Shown: positions 27,622 through 36,764, numbered from the stretch's first letter. The stretch: 64,000 nt of DNA from Vibrio sp. RE86 (GCF_013114545.1 NZ_VTXI01000001.1:310001-374000), one strand, 5' to 3'. Notes: generated from the sequence alone by a model not told the origin. Program-made: numbers and translations.

Positions 27622-27649
27622 ACGAATTATATTTTGAGTTCAAATTATT
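27622..27649. repeat. Copy B of the ~28-bp direct repeat upstream of proX
   Basis: Contains CGAATTATATTTTGAG followed by TTCAAATTATT, matching copy A. The 14-base core is identical (27636-27649). It sits 138 bp from copy A, just after the SgrR-like gene stop on the minus strand. Confidence 0.5.
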
Positions 27650-27666
27650 AGAACTGAATGAAAGAG

Positions 27667-29418
27667 TTAGTCTGCTGACCAGACATTTTTTATGTCAGGC
27701 CATCCCCAGTTCGTCAGCGCGACATCTTTTAGTACACCATGAAAGCGCAATGTTTGGCGATGGTGGAAAAGTGGTGACAACCAAAACTGATTGATAAGCG
27801 CTGAGGCAATCGGCTCTAGTGCATCTAGGTAATGGTCTAACGATGTTTGTGTTCTCAACTGATCGAGCTGTGTGATAAGCCACTGTTTCGACTCTTCGCC
27901 TATGCAGTTTTGAACGATTGGGTTGTGATAAAGGTTGTTAAACGCGGAAGCATGACGGTTATCGTCAAGGTTAAGGTTAGTGATGATCAACGACTCTTTC
28001 AGTTGGCTGGACATGGAGAGGGCAGTGAGTTCTCGGTACGAGTATGAGTGAATAGACACAGTGACTCCTTGACTCTCTAACAGGTGCTTAACCGCAAGCG
28101 CACAATTCCACAGTGAGCTGTAATCGTACACGGCAATGTCTAGATGTTTAGGAAGAGCAGCTTGAGGCATTTCAGGGCGCGCAATGTTATGCCACATCGG
28201 CAGTAAGTTATGGGCGATCTGGCAGCCAAACAAAAGGTTGTTGTTGTCTAGGTAATCATAAACTTTTGTCGGTGTGAGATAAGTCGACAGGTATCTACGT
28301 TGCGTATCATCGAGAACAACGTCGGCGCATTGATTGAACAAGATGAACATACAGCCGTCCTCGGTTCTACTCTGTTTAACGTCTTTTTCAATGGTCTTAC
28401 TTACTGCGTGAGAGACGTAGTAGTTGCATCCTTTGCTGTATTGAGCGCCGGGCTGATTGGTTTGTATCTGTTTGTTTTCTAGTTCGGACTCTTCTAAATG
28501 CCAGATAGTGACTTGTTCAGTCAGTGCTCGGCAGGCGTAGTAGCGGTCAAATGCTTGAAGGCAGAGCTTGGTGTGGGAGTGTTCAGTGACTTCAAAAGGT
28601 CCAGATCCAATCACCAGATTGTTGGCGGAGTCATTGACTTGGCTTGGGGGTTGGATGGAGTACTTAACCCCAGAAATAAGGCCACCAAAACCTTGGTCTG
28701 GCTGAGATAGCTTGAACACCACTTTATTATGAATCGGCGCATAAACGTCTTGTAAATGGCTCAATTCGCTTTGGTAGTCTTCAAGTGCCATAAGCTTGTT
28801 AAATAGGTCAACAATGCATTGAGCATCAATGCGGGCACCATTGTGAAAAGTGAGCCCCGGACGAAGGTAAAAAGACCATTCCAAGTTGTGTTCATCGTAG
28901 TGCCAGTGGTGTGCAAGCTGAGATTCGAGTCCACCTGTGTATGAACTGCTAACTAAACAGCAGTATATTTGTCGAATCAGGTAGCGTTCACTGGAACGGT
29001 GGAGTTGATGAGGAACTAGCCTCTCAAACGGTCGTTTGTAAGTAAGCTGAATGTGCAATAAACCTTCGCGCATTGAGGCGCCAGATGTGCTCTGCAGAAG
29101 TCGACCGAATGCAATTTCATCGTCATCAAGGATAGAGAGCGCCTTTTCATATTTGCCCTCCATAATACGTTTGGCAGCAAGCAAGCCTTTTAGATCTTCA
29201 AGCTGGTGATTGAGCACTAATGTCGAACGTTGATTTCTGCCGGCTTTAGGAATCCACGTTAACCAATCCAATTGCTGCATCTGACTCAATAAATTTCGCG
29301 CATGCCTCGGACTGGTAAATAGCAGCTCAGCCACCATAGGAAGTGCGGTTTTAATCTCTTGGCCAATACCCAATGGAGCAAGGCGAGCGTAGTAACGGAT
29401 CAAATTTAGGTCAGACAC
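27667..29418 (-). CDS. SgrR-like transcriptional regulator
   Basis: 583 residues. The N-terminal ~115 form a winged helix domain (LLFTSPRHARNLLSQMQQLD and LTWIPKAGRNQRSTLVLN). The centre (about 165-480) is a solute-binding-protein-5-like domain (LEWSFYLRPGLTFHNGARID and VIGSGPFEVTEHS). This is the architecture of SgrR, which in enterics activates the sgrS/sgrT small RNA gene when phosphosugars accumulate. It starts with GTG at 29418 behind a weak AGAG. A 46-codon ORF with a strong ribosome binding site is divergent from it, in the same relative place as sgrST. The effector here is unknown. Confidence 0.85.
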   Translation of the reverse strand: MSDLNLIRYYARLAPLGIGQEIKTALPMVAELLFTSPRHARNLLSQMQQLDWLTWIPKAGRNQRSTLVLNHQLEDLKGLLAAKRIMEGKYEKALSILDDDEIAFGRLLQSTSGASMREGLLHIQLTYKRPFERLVPHQLHRSSERYLIRQIYCCLVSSSYTGGLESQLAHHWHYDEHNLEWSFYLRPGLTFHNGARIDAQCIVDLFNKLMALEDYQSELSHLQDVYAPIHNKVVFKLSQPDQGFGGLISGVKYSIQPPSQVNDSANNLVIGSGPFEVTEHSHTKLCLQAFDRYYACRALTEQVTIWHLEESELENKQIQTNQPGAQYSKGCNYYVSHAVSKTIEKDVKQSRTEDGCMFILFNQCADVVLDDTQRRYLSTYLTPTKVYDYLDNNNLLFGCQIAHNLLPMWHNIARPEMPQAALPKHLDIAVYDYSSLWNCALAVKHLLESQGVTVSIHSYSYRELTALSMSSQLKESLIITNLNLDDNRHASAFNNLYHNPIVQNCIGEESKQWLITQLDQLRTQTSLDHYLDALEPIASALINQFWLSPLFHHRQTLRFHGVLKDVALTNWGWPDIKNVWSAD

Positions 29419-29473
29419 AGGAATCTCTATAAAAAACTCAGAACACTTTCACTAAGTTTGTTCCTTATTTACC

Positions 29474-29491
29474 TCAAATTCTAGTATTTGA
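29474..29491. promoter_or_regulatory. Small inverted repeat in the SgrR-like gene's divergent region
   Basis: TCAAAT (29474-29479) and ATTTGA (29486-29491) are perfect reverse complements, 6 bp apart. They lie between the SgrR-like start and the small ORF at 29601. Weak support as an operator. Confidence 0.3.
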
Positions 29492-29600
29492 ACGCTAATT
29501 CTCTTAAATGAGTGCGATATGGGGAAGGAGATTAAATAAAACTGTCTCTTTTTGTGTTCCCCTTTAAGCGGCAAACTGTACCGCAGCTAAGGAGGAATTT

Positions 29601-29741
29601 ATGAGTACAGCCCCGAACCCAAGTAACCAGAACAAAGGCGCAATGAAAAGCCATTATCTGAATAGGTTGGATAAGAGTACATCGATGTTGGAGAAGGTTG
29701 CGATTCTAACGTTACTAAACCTGATGTCTGTGTACCAATAA
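29601..29741 (+). CDS. 46-residue small ORF, divergent from the SgrR-like gene
   Basis: Begins at ATG 29601, five bases after a perfect AAGGAGG, and codes MSTAPNPSNQNKGAMKSHYL followed by 26 more residues ending LMSVYQ. The N-terminal half is polar, the C-terminal half amphipathic-hydrophobic. A 13-bp stem (29746-29758 with 29793-29805) follows immediately. I recognise no family. Because it faces an SgrR-type gene it might be a functional analogue of SgrT (43 residues in E. coli), or a leader peptide for the aldehyde dehydrogenase 160 bp downstream. These are hypotheses from context. Confidence 0.6.
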   Translation: MSTAPNPSNQNKGAMKSHYLNRLDKSTSMLEKVAILTLLNLMSVYQ

Positions 29742-29745
29742 GATT

Positions 29746-29805
29746 AAAGTGGCACCAGTAGGAACATGCTCCTGACCCCCACGAACAATTCTCTGGTGCC
29801 GCTTT
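29746..29805 (+). other. Long stem-loop after the small ORF
   Basis: AAAGTGGCACCAG (29746-29758) pairs with CTGGTGCCGCTTT (29793-29805), 13 bp with one G-U. The 34-base loop carries a nested AGGA/TCCT. No T-run follows, so it is not a simple terminator. It may be an RNA structure in the leader of the aldehyde dehydrogenase gene or the body of a small RNA. Confidence 0.5.
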
Positions 29806-29902
29806 ACCCTACAACTATGATGAGCAATATATTGGCGTGAGATGCAAACAAGATTTTACGCTCAAGAATGGCTACTATTGTTCAATATAGAGTAAAAATT
29901 CA

Positions 29903-31351
29903 ATGGCCTGTCTTATGGAAAAAGTAGTAGACCTTAACAAGTGGCAAAGAGAGCACGTTAAATCGGAACAGGATCTCCGCCTGCTCTATTCGGAAGTTCA
30001 GACACACTACGCTAACGATCCTGCTTCGAACCTCAGCCAGCGCCTTGATCTTCTCGAAACCCTTAAATTTGAACTGCTAGGCAACAAAGAAAAGCTCGTC
30101 GCAGCATTAACAGAAGACTACGGTTTTCGCAGTGAGTTCGACAGTTTGATCTGTGACCTCCTCCCTGCCATCAACCATATAAACTATACCCAAAAGCATC
30201 TCAAGAAGTGGATGAAACCGAGCAAGCGACACAGTGGTCTGCTTCTGATGCCATCGCGCGTTCGAGTTGAATATCAGCCAGTCGGTGTTGTTGGAGTGAT
30301 AGTGCCATGGAACTTTCCTATTGTCTTGAGTATTGCGCCGATAGTGACGGCACTGGCGGCGGGCAACCGAGTCATGGTCAAACTTAGCGAACATACTCCA
30401 AATACGAATCAAGTGTTGAGTGAGATATTCTCAGCCCTGAATGATCATGTTTATCCTGTAGAAGGAGAGGCAGAAATAGCGCAGTACTTTTCTTCCTTGC
30501 CCTTTGACCATTTGATTTTTACTGGTTCGACTCAGGTTGGTAAGTTGGTGGCCGTTGCAGCAGCAAAAAACCTCACACCGGTGACACTAGAGCTGGGAGG
30601 AAAGTCTCCAGTCATTATTGATAAGGATGCCGACATTAATAAGGCTATCGACGCGATCTTATTGGGAAAATCGGTTAATGCTGGCCAAATATGTGTCGCA
30701 CCGGACTATGTTTTGGTGCCACAGGGTAAAGAACTCCCTTTTATTGAACGTTACCTAGAGCGATTCTATCAGCTGTATGCGAAAGAAGGCCGTTTGTTTG
30801 AAGCCACACATATTGTTAATGATGCTCAATTTGAACGTTTGAAGTGTTATCTGAAAGACGCAAGCGATCACGGTGCGACCGTCCATTCAGTGGAGTATGT
30901 AGAGACCACTGGACGTCAAATGCTGCCACAGTTAGTGACAGGGGTGACGGATAAAATGCGCTTGATGAATGAAGAGATTTTCGGCCCTATCTTGCCGGTA
31001 ATAGGATATCGACAAGTAAGCGAAGCGATTGCGTTTATTAACGCAAGGCCGAGACCGCTAGCACTCTATTTGATGTCGGATGATAAGTTACTTCAGCAAC
31101 AAGTGATTGAGCAGACTCACAGCGGCGGCGTTGCGATCAACGATACTTTGCTTCACGTTGCTGCCGATGACGCACCATTCGGCGGAATAGGAGAGTCTGG
31201 CCTCGGTCATTATCATGGTGAAGAAGGTTTCCGCACCTTCTCCAAAGCGAAAACGGTTCTGAGCACGCCCTCTTGGCTACCAAGAAGCTATCTTCTTCTC
31301 AAGTATCGCAGTCTTGCAGTGAGTTTCATTGGTCGATTGTTTTTACGTTAG
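29903..31351 (+). CDS. NAD(P)-dependent aldehyde dehydrogenase, coniferyl-aldehyde type
   Basis: 482 residues of the ALDH superfamily, without an N-terminal membrane segment. The motifs include VVGVIVPWNFPIVLS, the glutamate in VTLELGGKSP (about 230) and the catalytic Cys264 in NAGQICVAPDYV. EEIFGPILPV lies in the C-terminal half. The C-terminus has a short hydrophobic/basic tail. The best match by feel is the coniferyl aldehyde dehydrogenase (CalB) subgroup, whose members act on aromatic or long-chain aldehydes. The start is uncertain (ATG 29903 or ATG 29915), since the ribosome binding site is weak. The upstream leader contains a small ORF and a stem-loop. Confidence 0.9.
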   Translation: MACLMEKVVDLNKWQREHVKSEQDLRLLYSEVQTHYANDPASNLSQRLDLLETLKFELLGNKEKLVAALTEDYGFRSEFDSLICDLLPAINHINYTQKHLKKWMKPSKRHSGLLLMPSRVRVEYQPVGVVGVIVPWNFPIVLSIAPIVTALAAGNRVMVKLSEHTPNTNQVLSEIFSALNDHVYPVEGEAEIAQYFSSLPFDHLIFTGSTQVGKLVAVAAAKNLTPVTLELGGKSPVIIDKDADINKAIDAILLGKSVNAGQICVAPDYVLVPQGKELPFIERYLERFYQLYAKEGRLFEATHIVNDAQFERLKCYLKDASDHGATVHSVEYVETTGRQMLPQLVTGVTDKMRLMNEEIFGPILPVIGYRQVSEAIAFINARPRPLALYLMSDDKLLQQQVIEQTHSGGVAINDTLLHVAADDAPFGGIGESGLGHYHGEEGFRTFSKAKTVLSTPSWLPRSYLLLKYRSLAVSFIGRLFLR

Positions 31352-31354
31352 TCG

Positions 31355-32245
31355 TTAAGAGTCAAAATGGGTTTTCACAAAATCGATGAAGGCTCTCAGG
31401 CGTTTTGGTTGATAGCGATCGCGATGATAAATCGCTGAAAATTCGACACTAGGAATTCGCCACTCTTCGAAAACCTCAATGAGCTGCTTAGTTTCAATCT
31501 CTGATTGGCAATAAACTTGAGGAACACGAATGATGCCGTGATGGTTAAGTGCTCCTTTTACTAACACTCGTCCGTTCTTACACTCAAGGTGACCACGAAT
31601 AGCAATCTCACTTTGCTCGTCTGTTTTTGAATGCTTAAACCCCCAACGTTTGACTGAGCCAGTTAAACAGTGGTGCTCAATAAGATCCTTTGGGTGTTTG
31701 GGCTGCCCAAACTTTTGCAAATATTGAGGAGAAGCGAGAGTAGACATTTCAATATCCATTAGCTTACGCGCAACAAAACCAGAGTCCTCGAGTTTCCCCA
31801 TTCTAAATGCGATATCAAAATCCTCCTCTAACAGATCGACTCGATAGCTACTGAAATCGAGATTGATCTGAACATCGGGGTATTGAAGCATAAAGTCTAA
31901 AGCAAGCTGAGCCATAACCTCTTCGCCCAGATAACCGCCTACACAGTTTACTCGAATCTCACCTTGAACTTTCTCCACGTCGTCTACTGCGGCAAGTACG
32001 GCTTGGTCAATGCCGTTGAGTGCTTGCTCACATTGAGTATAAAGCTGCTTACCCGCTTCAGTGAGCTTCAACGTACGTGTCGTACGAATCAACAAGGTCA
32101 CTTTCATTTGACGTTCAAGGTTGCTGATTTGGCGAGAAACGTGGGAGCGAGAAACGTTCAATGTCTCTGCTGCACGAGTAAAGTTACCGAGTTGTGCGAT
32201 TAAAACAAACGAACGGATATCAGCTAAGTTGACATTATTGAGCAT
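31355..32245 (-). CDS. LysR-family transcriptional regulator
   Basis: 296 residues. The N-terminal helix-turn-helix (SFVLIAQLGNFTRAAETLNV, then SRSHVSRQISNLERQ) is followed by the substrate-binding co-inducer domain (about 90-290). GGAGG precedes the ATG. It converges on the aldehyde dehydrogenase (3 bp between stops) and diverges from an SDR gene. A dyad in the divergent gap (32273-32296) fits an LTTR operator. The co-inducer cannot be named. Confidence 0.92.
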   Translation of the reverse strand: MLNNVNLADIRSFVLIAQLGNFTRAAETLNVSRSHVSRQISNLERQMKVTLLIRTTRTLKLTEAGKQLYTQCEQALNGIDQAVLAAVDDVEKVQGEIRVNCVGGYLGEEVMAQLALDFMLQYPDVQINLDFSSYRVDLLEEDFDIAFRMGKLEDSGFVARKLMDIEMSTLASPQYLQKFGQPKHPKDLIEHHCLTGSVKRWGFKHSKTDEQSEIAIRGHLECKNGRVLVKGALNHHGIIRVPQVYCQSEIETKQLIEVFEEWRIPSVEFSAIYHRDRYQPKRLRAFIDFVKTHFDS

Positions 32246-32272
32246 ACGCGACCTCCAAAGAGTACTGATATC

Positions 32273-32296
32273 ATTGTTGCACTATGGCAACAGTGT
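32273..32296. promoter_or_regulatory. LysR-type operator candidate between lysR-like and SDR genes
   Basis: TGTTGC (32276-32281) and GCAACA (32288-32293) are perfect dyad arms 6 bp apart, extended to eight of nine matches per arm (32273-32281 with 32288-32296). It lies 27-50 bp from the LysR-type start and within the gap to the divergent SDR. The size and position fit an LTTR site. Confidence 0.5.
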
Positions 32297-32395
32297 TTCA
32301 ACTAAAGTGATATATATCAACAAATAACTTTTTCTTAATATACCTCCATCGCAGCGAGACGAGCTGCTTAGTTATTATTTAGAGGAGTTATTAAG

Positions 32396-33115
32396 ATGAA
32401 AAAATTAATCGTAATCACAGGTGCTAGTTCAGGTATTGGTGAAGCTATTGCTCGTCGTTTGAGCAATGAAGGACATCCTCTGCTTCTATTAGCTCGTCGT
32501 GTTGAACGCCTAGAAGCTTTGAACCTTCCAAATACACTGTGTGAGAAAGTAGACGTAACAGATAAAGCGACCTTCGAAGCGGCAATTGAGAAAGCGGAAG
32601 CGAAATTTGGTCCTGTCGATGGTCTTGTGAACAATGCCGGTGTAATGCTTCTGGGACAGATTGATACTCAAGACGCGACTGAATGGAAGCGCATGTTTGA
32701 TGTGAACGTATTAGGCCTTCTTAACGGTATGCAAGCGGTTCTTGCACCTATGATGGAGCGTAACAGCGGTACAATCATCAACATCAGTTCGATTGCAGGT
32801 AAGAAGACGTTCCCAAATCACGCGGCTTATTGTGGTACTAAGTTTGCGGTTCACGCTATCTCAGAAAATGTACGTGAGGAAGTGGCAGCGTCAAATGTAC
32901 GTGTTACAACGATTGCCCCAGGTGCAGTTGAGACTGAACTACTTTCACATACTACGTCAGAAGACATCAAAGGTGGCTACGACGCATGGAAAGAAGATAT
33001 GGGCGGTGTGTTAGCTGCAGATGATGTTGCACGTGCAGTTGAGTTTGCCTACGCACAACCACAGAATGTTTGTATTCGCGAAATTGCGTTAGCACCAACT
33101 AAGCAACAACCATAA
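32396..33115 (+). CDS. Short-chain dehydrogenase/reductase
   Basis: 239 residues. TGASSGIG is at 8-15, NNAG at 79-82, a catalytic Ser around 131-132, Tyr145 and Lys149 in YCGTK, and Asn104 in the active-site helix. AARRVER after the second strand suggests NADP(H). The closest class by feel is the YdfG-type (3-hydroxy acid or serine dehydrogenases). It is divergent from a LysR-type regulator, which may control it. A good GAGGAG site lies 9 bp before the ATG and a terminator follows. Confidence 0.92.
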   Translation: MKKLIVITGASSGIGEAIARRLSNEGHPLLLLARRVERLEALNLPNTLCEKVDVTDKATFEAAIEKAEAKFGPVDGLVNNAGVMLLGQIDTQDATEWKRMFDVNVLGLLNGMQAVLAPMMERNSGTIINISSIAGKKTFPNHAAYCGTKFAVHAISENVREEVAASNVRVTTIAPGAVETELLSHTTSEDIKGGYDAWKEDMGGVLAADDVARAVEFAYAQPQNVCIREIALAPTKQQP

Positions 33116-33130
33116 CTTTTTGTTTTGTAG

Positions 33131-33156
33131 AAGGTCAGCAACAGCTGGCCTTTTTT
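33131..33156 (+). terminator. Rho-independent terminator after the SDR gene
   Basis: Stem AAGGTCAGC/GCTGGCCTT (33131-33139 with 33144-33152), four-base loop, then TTTTTT. Confidence 0.88.
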
Positions 33157-33188
33157 GGTTTCTAATCATGCGGTTTGATTGTGAGAAT

Positions 33189-33253
33189 AACTTGACACAA
33201 TTGGGGAAATTGAATTTAATCGAATTACTAACTGTAAATTAATTGTGTAAGTT
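33189..33253. promoter_or_regulatory. Spaced inverted repeat upstream of the PilZ gene
   Basis: AACTTGACACAATT (33189-33202) and AATTGTGTAAGTT (33241-33253) are reverse complements except for one inserted base, 38 bp apart. They lie 78-142 bp before the PilZ start. It could be two operators or a leader hairpin. Confidence 0.4.
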
Positions 33254-33330
33254 GGGAGCTTTGAACCAACAAGGATTGTACATGATTGATGGTTAACATA
33301 TGGTGCTTAATAATACAGGGATGATCAACG

Positions 33331-34116
33331 ATGACAGAGTTAGCGCAATGTGATAGTGGAAATCCGACGGCAGCGGCTGCCCCGAATAGAAACGCAGTGA
33401 ATGACAGTGACAACAGTGTCGAGCAATCAACATCAATTTGTTACGGTGAAGATGCATTTCAAAATATCTTACCTCAATGTGAAGTAACAGGGATTGTAAC
33501 CACGCCCACTGGGAAAGTGTTAAAGTTTCGAACCAAGTATATTGGTTTTCATGCAAACAACATTATCATGATTGAAACGCCTTCGATCTCAGCTTCAGAT
33601 TTATCCCAATATATATGTAGAAGTTATATCATCACCGCATGTATTACCTCTTCTAAAGGTAGCGGAGAGCGTGTCTATTTTAAAAGCACCATTGAATACT
33701 TACTGACAGGCGGCAATACAAGCCTAATTTTGATAAAGCTCCCCCATGCAGCACAAGTTGTCACAGGACTGAGGGAGAATGCACGCCTTGATATCAACCT
33801 ACCCGCGACGCTGTTTTCTAACCCAAACAATTACTCATGTAACCTCAATAACATCTCACGAACAGGGTGCTTGATTGTCATTGAAAAAGGCAAAATTCAT
33901 TACAAAGTCGGCTCTGTCGTCAACCTAAAAATCTTAGACAATGGAGATGGAGAGGGGAATGATGATCTAAGTGTGCAGGCCGTGGTAAAAAATATCAGCC
34001 AAACTCAACGCTATGAGAAAGTAGGCGTGCGGTTCGAGGATGAATGTGTCGATAAGATCAGTGCTTTGATTGAACGGTTACATTACTGCTCCGTTGAACA
34101 AAAGTTTATGCTTTAG
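33331..34116 (+). CDS. PilZ-domain c-di-GMP receptor protein
   Basis: 261 residues, soluble. A YcgR-like N-terminal domain (about 35-140) is followed by a PilZ domain. The c-di-GMP-binding RxxxR motif reads RENAR, and the second motif NISRTG matches (D/N)xSxxG. Such proteins bind c-di-GMP and then act on motility, secretion or matrix machinery by contact. The two N-terminal domains resemble flagellar brake proteins but an effector cannot be named. AGGGA lies about 8 bp before the ATG. Confidence 0.85.
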   Translation: MTELAQCDSGNPTAAAAPNRNAVNDSDNSVEQSTSICYGEDAFQNILPQCEVTGIVTTPTGKVLKFRTKYIGFHANNIIMIETPSISASDLSQYICRSYIITACITSSKGSGERVYFKSTIEYLLTGGNTSLILIKLPHAAQVVTGLRENARLDINLPATLFSNPNNYSCNLNNISRTGCLIVIEKGKIHYKVGSVVNLKILDNGDGEGNDDLSVQAVVKNISQTQRYEKVGVRFEDECVDKISALIERLHYCSVEQKFML

Positions 34117-34142
34117 AACGATGTCATTGGTCATCAGCGTTG

Positions 34143-34168
34143 AATCCGGGCCCTGCTCGGATTTTTTT
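34143..34168 (+). terminator. Rho-independent terminator after the PilZ gene
   Basis: Stem AATCCG/CGGATT (34143-34148 with 34158-34163) followed by a T-run of five. Confidence 0.75.
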
Positions 34169-34301
34169 ATGGTGATGGAGACAAGACATTTCATCAGGGC
34201 CTGTGCGTACATTCAGTTTGTGATGTATGATTTCGGTTCTTAATAATTTTGCCTAACAGCCGATAACGTGTTGTTCAGACAAAAAACGTAAAAGAGAGCA
34301 A

Positions 34302-35435
34302 ATGAATATTATTGGGATTGCCATTGGGGTAACGGGTTTACTGCTACTTGGCATGTTTATGTGGATGCTTGCTTTATCAATGCGGAAAAAGCGACTTGAA
34401 AAAGAGCGACGTGAACGAGAAATCGCTTATCGAAAAGCGGTTGAACGCAGTCGTCGTCAAGAACGAGAAGAGCGCGTGATGAAAGCAGAAGGTGGGCACA
34501 TCCCGACAATTCTCTATCTCGCTAAGCTGTCTGAACGTAGTAACCCGAAAGAAGCCCTTTACTGGTACAACAAAGCAGCCAACTTAGACAACATCAATGG
34601 TATGTACGGTGTGGTGCGTATTAGCAATAAGATGCAACAAGACGTTATCTTAAAAGAACAAGCTAAGTACTGGAAAGTGTGCATTAAAGCACTCGAAGGG
34701 AGTATTCCACATAAGTTCGAAATGGGCCAAGCATTAATCAATGGTCGAGGGACGGACCTGAATGTGAGCAAAGGTCTTTCGGTCATGCAAGCCGCTGCAA
34801 AAGACAACCACATTGATGCCATCTTGTTCTTGGGTGATTGGTACTCTTCAGAAAACGACAGAGATCCGGTTAAGTCTGTCTCTCTCTACCGTCGAGCGGC
34901 GGAACTTAAAAGTAATGAAGGGCGCATGAAGCTAGGCTTGAACTATATTCGAGGGATCGGAGTTGCGAGCAACTTTTCTGTTGGTTGTTATTGGTTGGAG
35001 CGTGCCGCCGAGAAAGGTTATTTAGAAGCGATGTATCGAGCCGGTGAAGCATGGATGGATCAGCGACCAAACGGTAATTCCATTAGTTATATCTGGTTAT
35101 TTTTGGCGGCGCAGTTGGGTTACGAGCCTGCAAAAAAACTACGAGATCAGGTCGCACAACAGATAGGGGTTGATACTGTTGTCGGTTTACAAAGTTTGTC
35201 TAAGCCGATGTTGAAAAAAATTCGTGATAAGAAGGTTGGTAAACACTCAATCATTAAGGCGTTAAATAAGCTCTATAAACGTGATATTCCTATTGAAGAT
35301 TTAGATGCTTCATTGATCCAAGAGAACGCAGAGCAACCTACCCTTGAGAGTGAAACTGACGAAAACTCGGTCGAACTTGAGGCTCCTAATCGTTTAGATT
35401 TTTCGCAATCTCCGATGGATAACTCATCCAAATAA
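34302..35435 (+). CDS. Membrane-anchored Sel1-repeat protein
   Basis: 377 residues. One N-terminal membrane helix (IIGIAIGVTGLLLLGMFMWM) is followed by a strongly basic/acidic coiled stretch rich in Arg and Glu. Four or more Sel1/TPR units follow (EALYWYNKAANLDNINGMYG, SVSLYRRAAELKSNEGRMKL, CYWLERAAEKGYLEAMYRAG). The C-terminal ~50 residues are acidic and low in complexity. The family serves in protein interaction; no function is known to me. It follows the PilZ gene after a terminator, so it is separately transcribed. Confidence 0.82.
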   Translation: MNIIGIAIGVTGLLLLGMFMWMLALSMRKKRLEKERREREIAYRKAVERSRRQEREERVMKAEGGHIPTILYLAKLSERSNPKEALYWYNKAANLDNINGMYGVVRISNKMQQDVILKEQAKYWKVCIKALEGSIPHKFEMGQALINGRGTDLNVSKGLSVMQAAAKDNHIDAILFLGDWYSSENDRDPVKSVSLYRRAAELKSNEGRMKLGLNYIRGIGVASNFSVGCYWLERAAEKGYLEAMYRAGEAWMDQRPNGNSISYIWLFLAAQLGYEPAKKLRDQVAQQIGVDTVVGLQSLSKPMLKKIRDKKVGKHSIIKALNKLYKRDIPIEDLDASLIQENAEQPTLESETDENSVELEAPNRLDFSQSPMDNSSK

Positions 35436-35449
35436 ATTGTTTTTGAACA

Positions 35450-35484
35450 AAAAAATGGCCTCGTAGAAATACGAGGCCATTTTT
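35450..35484. terminator. Bidirectional terminator between Sel1 gene and sstT
   Basis: Perfect 14-bp stem AAAATGGCCTCGTA/TACGAGGCCATTTT (35452-35465 with 35470-35483), with A-run before and T-run after. It lies between convergent genes. Confidence 0.9.
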
Positions 35485-35502
35485 ATATCACAAAGTAATG
35501 TA

Positions 35503-36723
35503 TTACTTAGTCGCTTTTTTCTGCTTTGATTTACACACAGCAGCGGTAAAGACTACGTCGGTTGAGCTGTTTAATGCTGTTTCAGCAGAGTCTTGTACAA
35601 CACCAATGATGAAGCCAACCGCGACAACCTGCATTGCGATCTCATTCGGGATACCGAAGAGGCCACAAGCTAGTGGAATCAAAAGAAGTGAACCGCCAGC
35701 AACACCTGAAGCGCCACATGCCGATACCGCTGCGACTACGCTAAGGAGCAGTGCAGTCAGTAGATCAACCTCAATACCCATTGTATGAACGGCTGCGAGA
35801 GTCAGTGTAGTAATCGTGATTGCAGCGCCAGCCATGTTGATGGTCGCACCAAGAGGGATAGATACAGAGTAGGTATCTTCATCCAGTTTTAACTTCTCAC
35901 ATAAAGCCATATTTACTGGGATATTTGCCGCGCTTGAGCGTGTGAAGAATGCTGTCACACCTGATTCGCGAATACATTGCAATACTAGCGGGTATGGGTT
36001 CTCACCTGTTTTCACCAAGACAATGATTGGGTTGACCACTAGAGCAATGATCGCCATTGAGCTTAATAGAACAACCAGTAGTTGAGCGTAACCAGCTAAT
36101 GCTTCAAACCCTGTAGTCGCCAGCGTTGCTGAAACTAGACCAAAAATACCAAAAGGCGCTAGACGGATAATGAAGCGAACGATTTGAGATACGCCATTGC
36201 TTAAGTCTTCAAAAACCGCTTTGGTCGTGTCAGAAGCGTGGTGAAGAGCAAGACCAAGACCGATCGCCCAAGCCAAAATACCGATGTAGTTTGCATTCAT
36301 CAGTGCATTCACAGGGTTATCGACCAGTTTAAATAGCAGTGTATTTAGGACTTCCCCGATACCTTGTGGAGGCGTTGCGCCTTCTGCACCAGAAACAAGC
36401 GTTAGAGTCGTTGGGAATAAGAAGCTAAGTACAACTGCGGTTAACGCTGCAGCAAGTGTACCGAAAAGGTAAAGAACGACAATAGGACGCATATAGGTGT
36501 GTTGGTTTTTCTTTTGATTGGCGATCGATGCCGCAACCAAAATAAAAACAAGAATAGGAGCGACCGCTTTAAGGGCGCCGACAAACAGGCTTCCAAGTAG
36601 ACCCACACTCTGAGCATGCTCTGGAGATACAATCGCTAGTCCGACACCTAAAATGATACCAGCTAGGATCTGCAGAACCAGATTGCCGCGAGCAAAACGG
36701 GCAATAAGTGAGTTGTGTTGCAT
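35503..36723 (-). CDS. sstT: Serine/threonine:sodium symporter
   Basis: 406 residues, close to E. coli SstT (414), of the dicarboxylate/amino-acid:cation symporter (DAACS) type. About eight hydrophobic segments are visible. The re-entrant serine-rich loop ([20 protein letters not shown]) and the substrate/Na+ segment ([20 protein letters not shown]) carry the family signature. The gene is alone between two terminators. An inverted repeat (36765-36783) lies upstream. Confidence 0.95.
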   Translation of the reverse strand: MQHNSLIARFARGNLVLQILAGIILGVGLAIVSPEHAQSVGLLGSLFVGALKAVAPILVFILVAASIANQKKNQHTYMRPIVVLYLFGTLAAALTAVVLSFLFPTTLTLVSGAEGATPPQGIGEVLNTLLFKLVDNPVNALMNANYIGILAWAIGLGLALHHASDTTKAVFEDLSNGVSQIVRFIIRLAPFGIFGLVSATLATTGFEALAGYAQLLVVLLSSMAIIALVVNPIIVLVKTGENPYPLVLQCIRESGVTAFFTRSSAANIPVNMALCEKLKLDEDTYSVSIPLGATINMAGAAITITTLTLAAVHTMGIEVDLLTALLLSVVAAVSACGASGVAGGSLLLIPLACGLFGIPNEIAMQVVAVGFIIGVVQDSAETALNSSTDVVFTAAVCKSKQKKATK

Positions 36724-36764
36724 AGTTATCCCTACAGTGAATAGTTTTATAGATTTGTAGTAAT

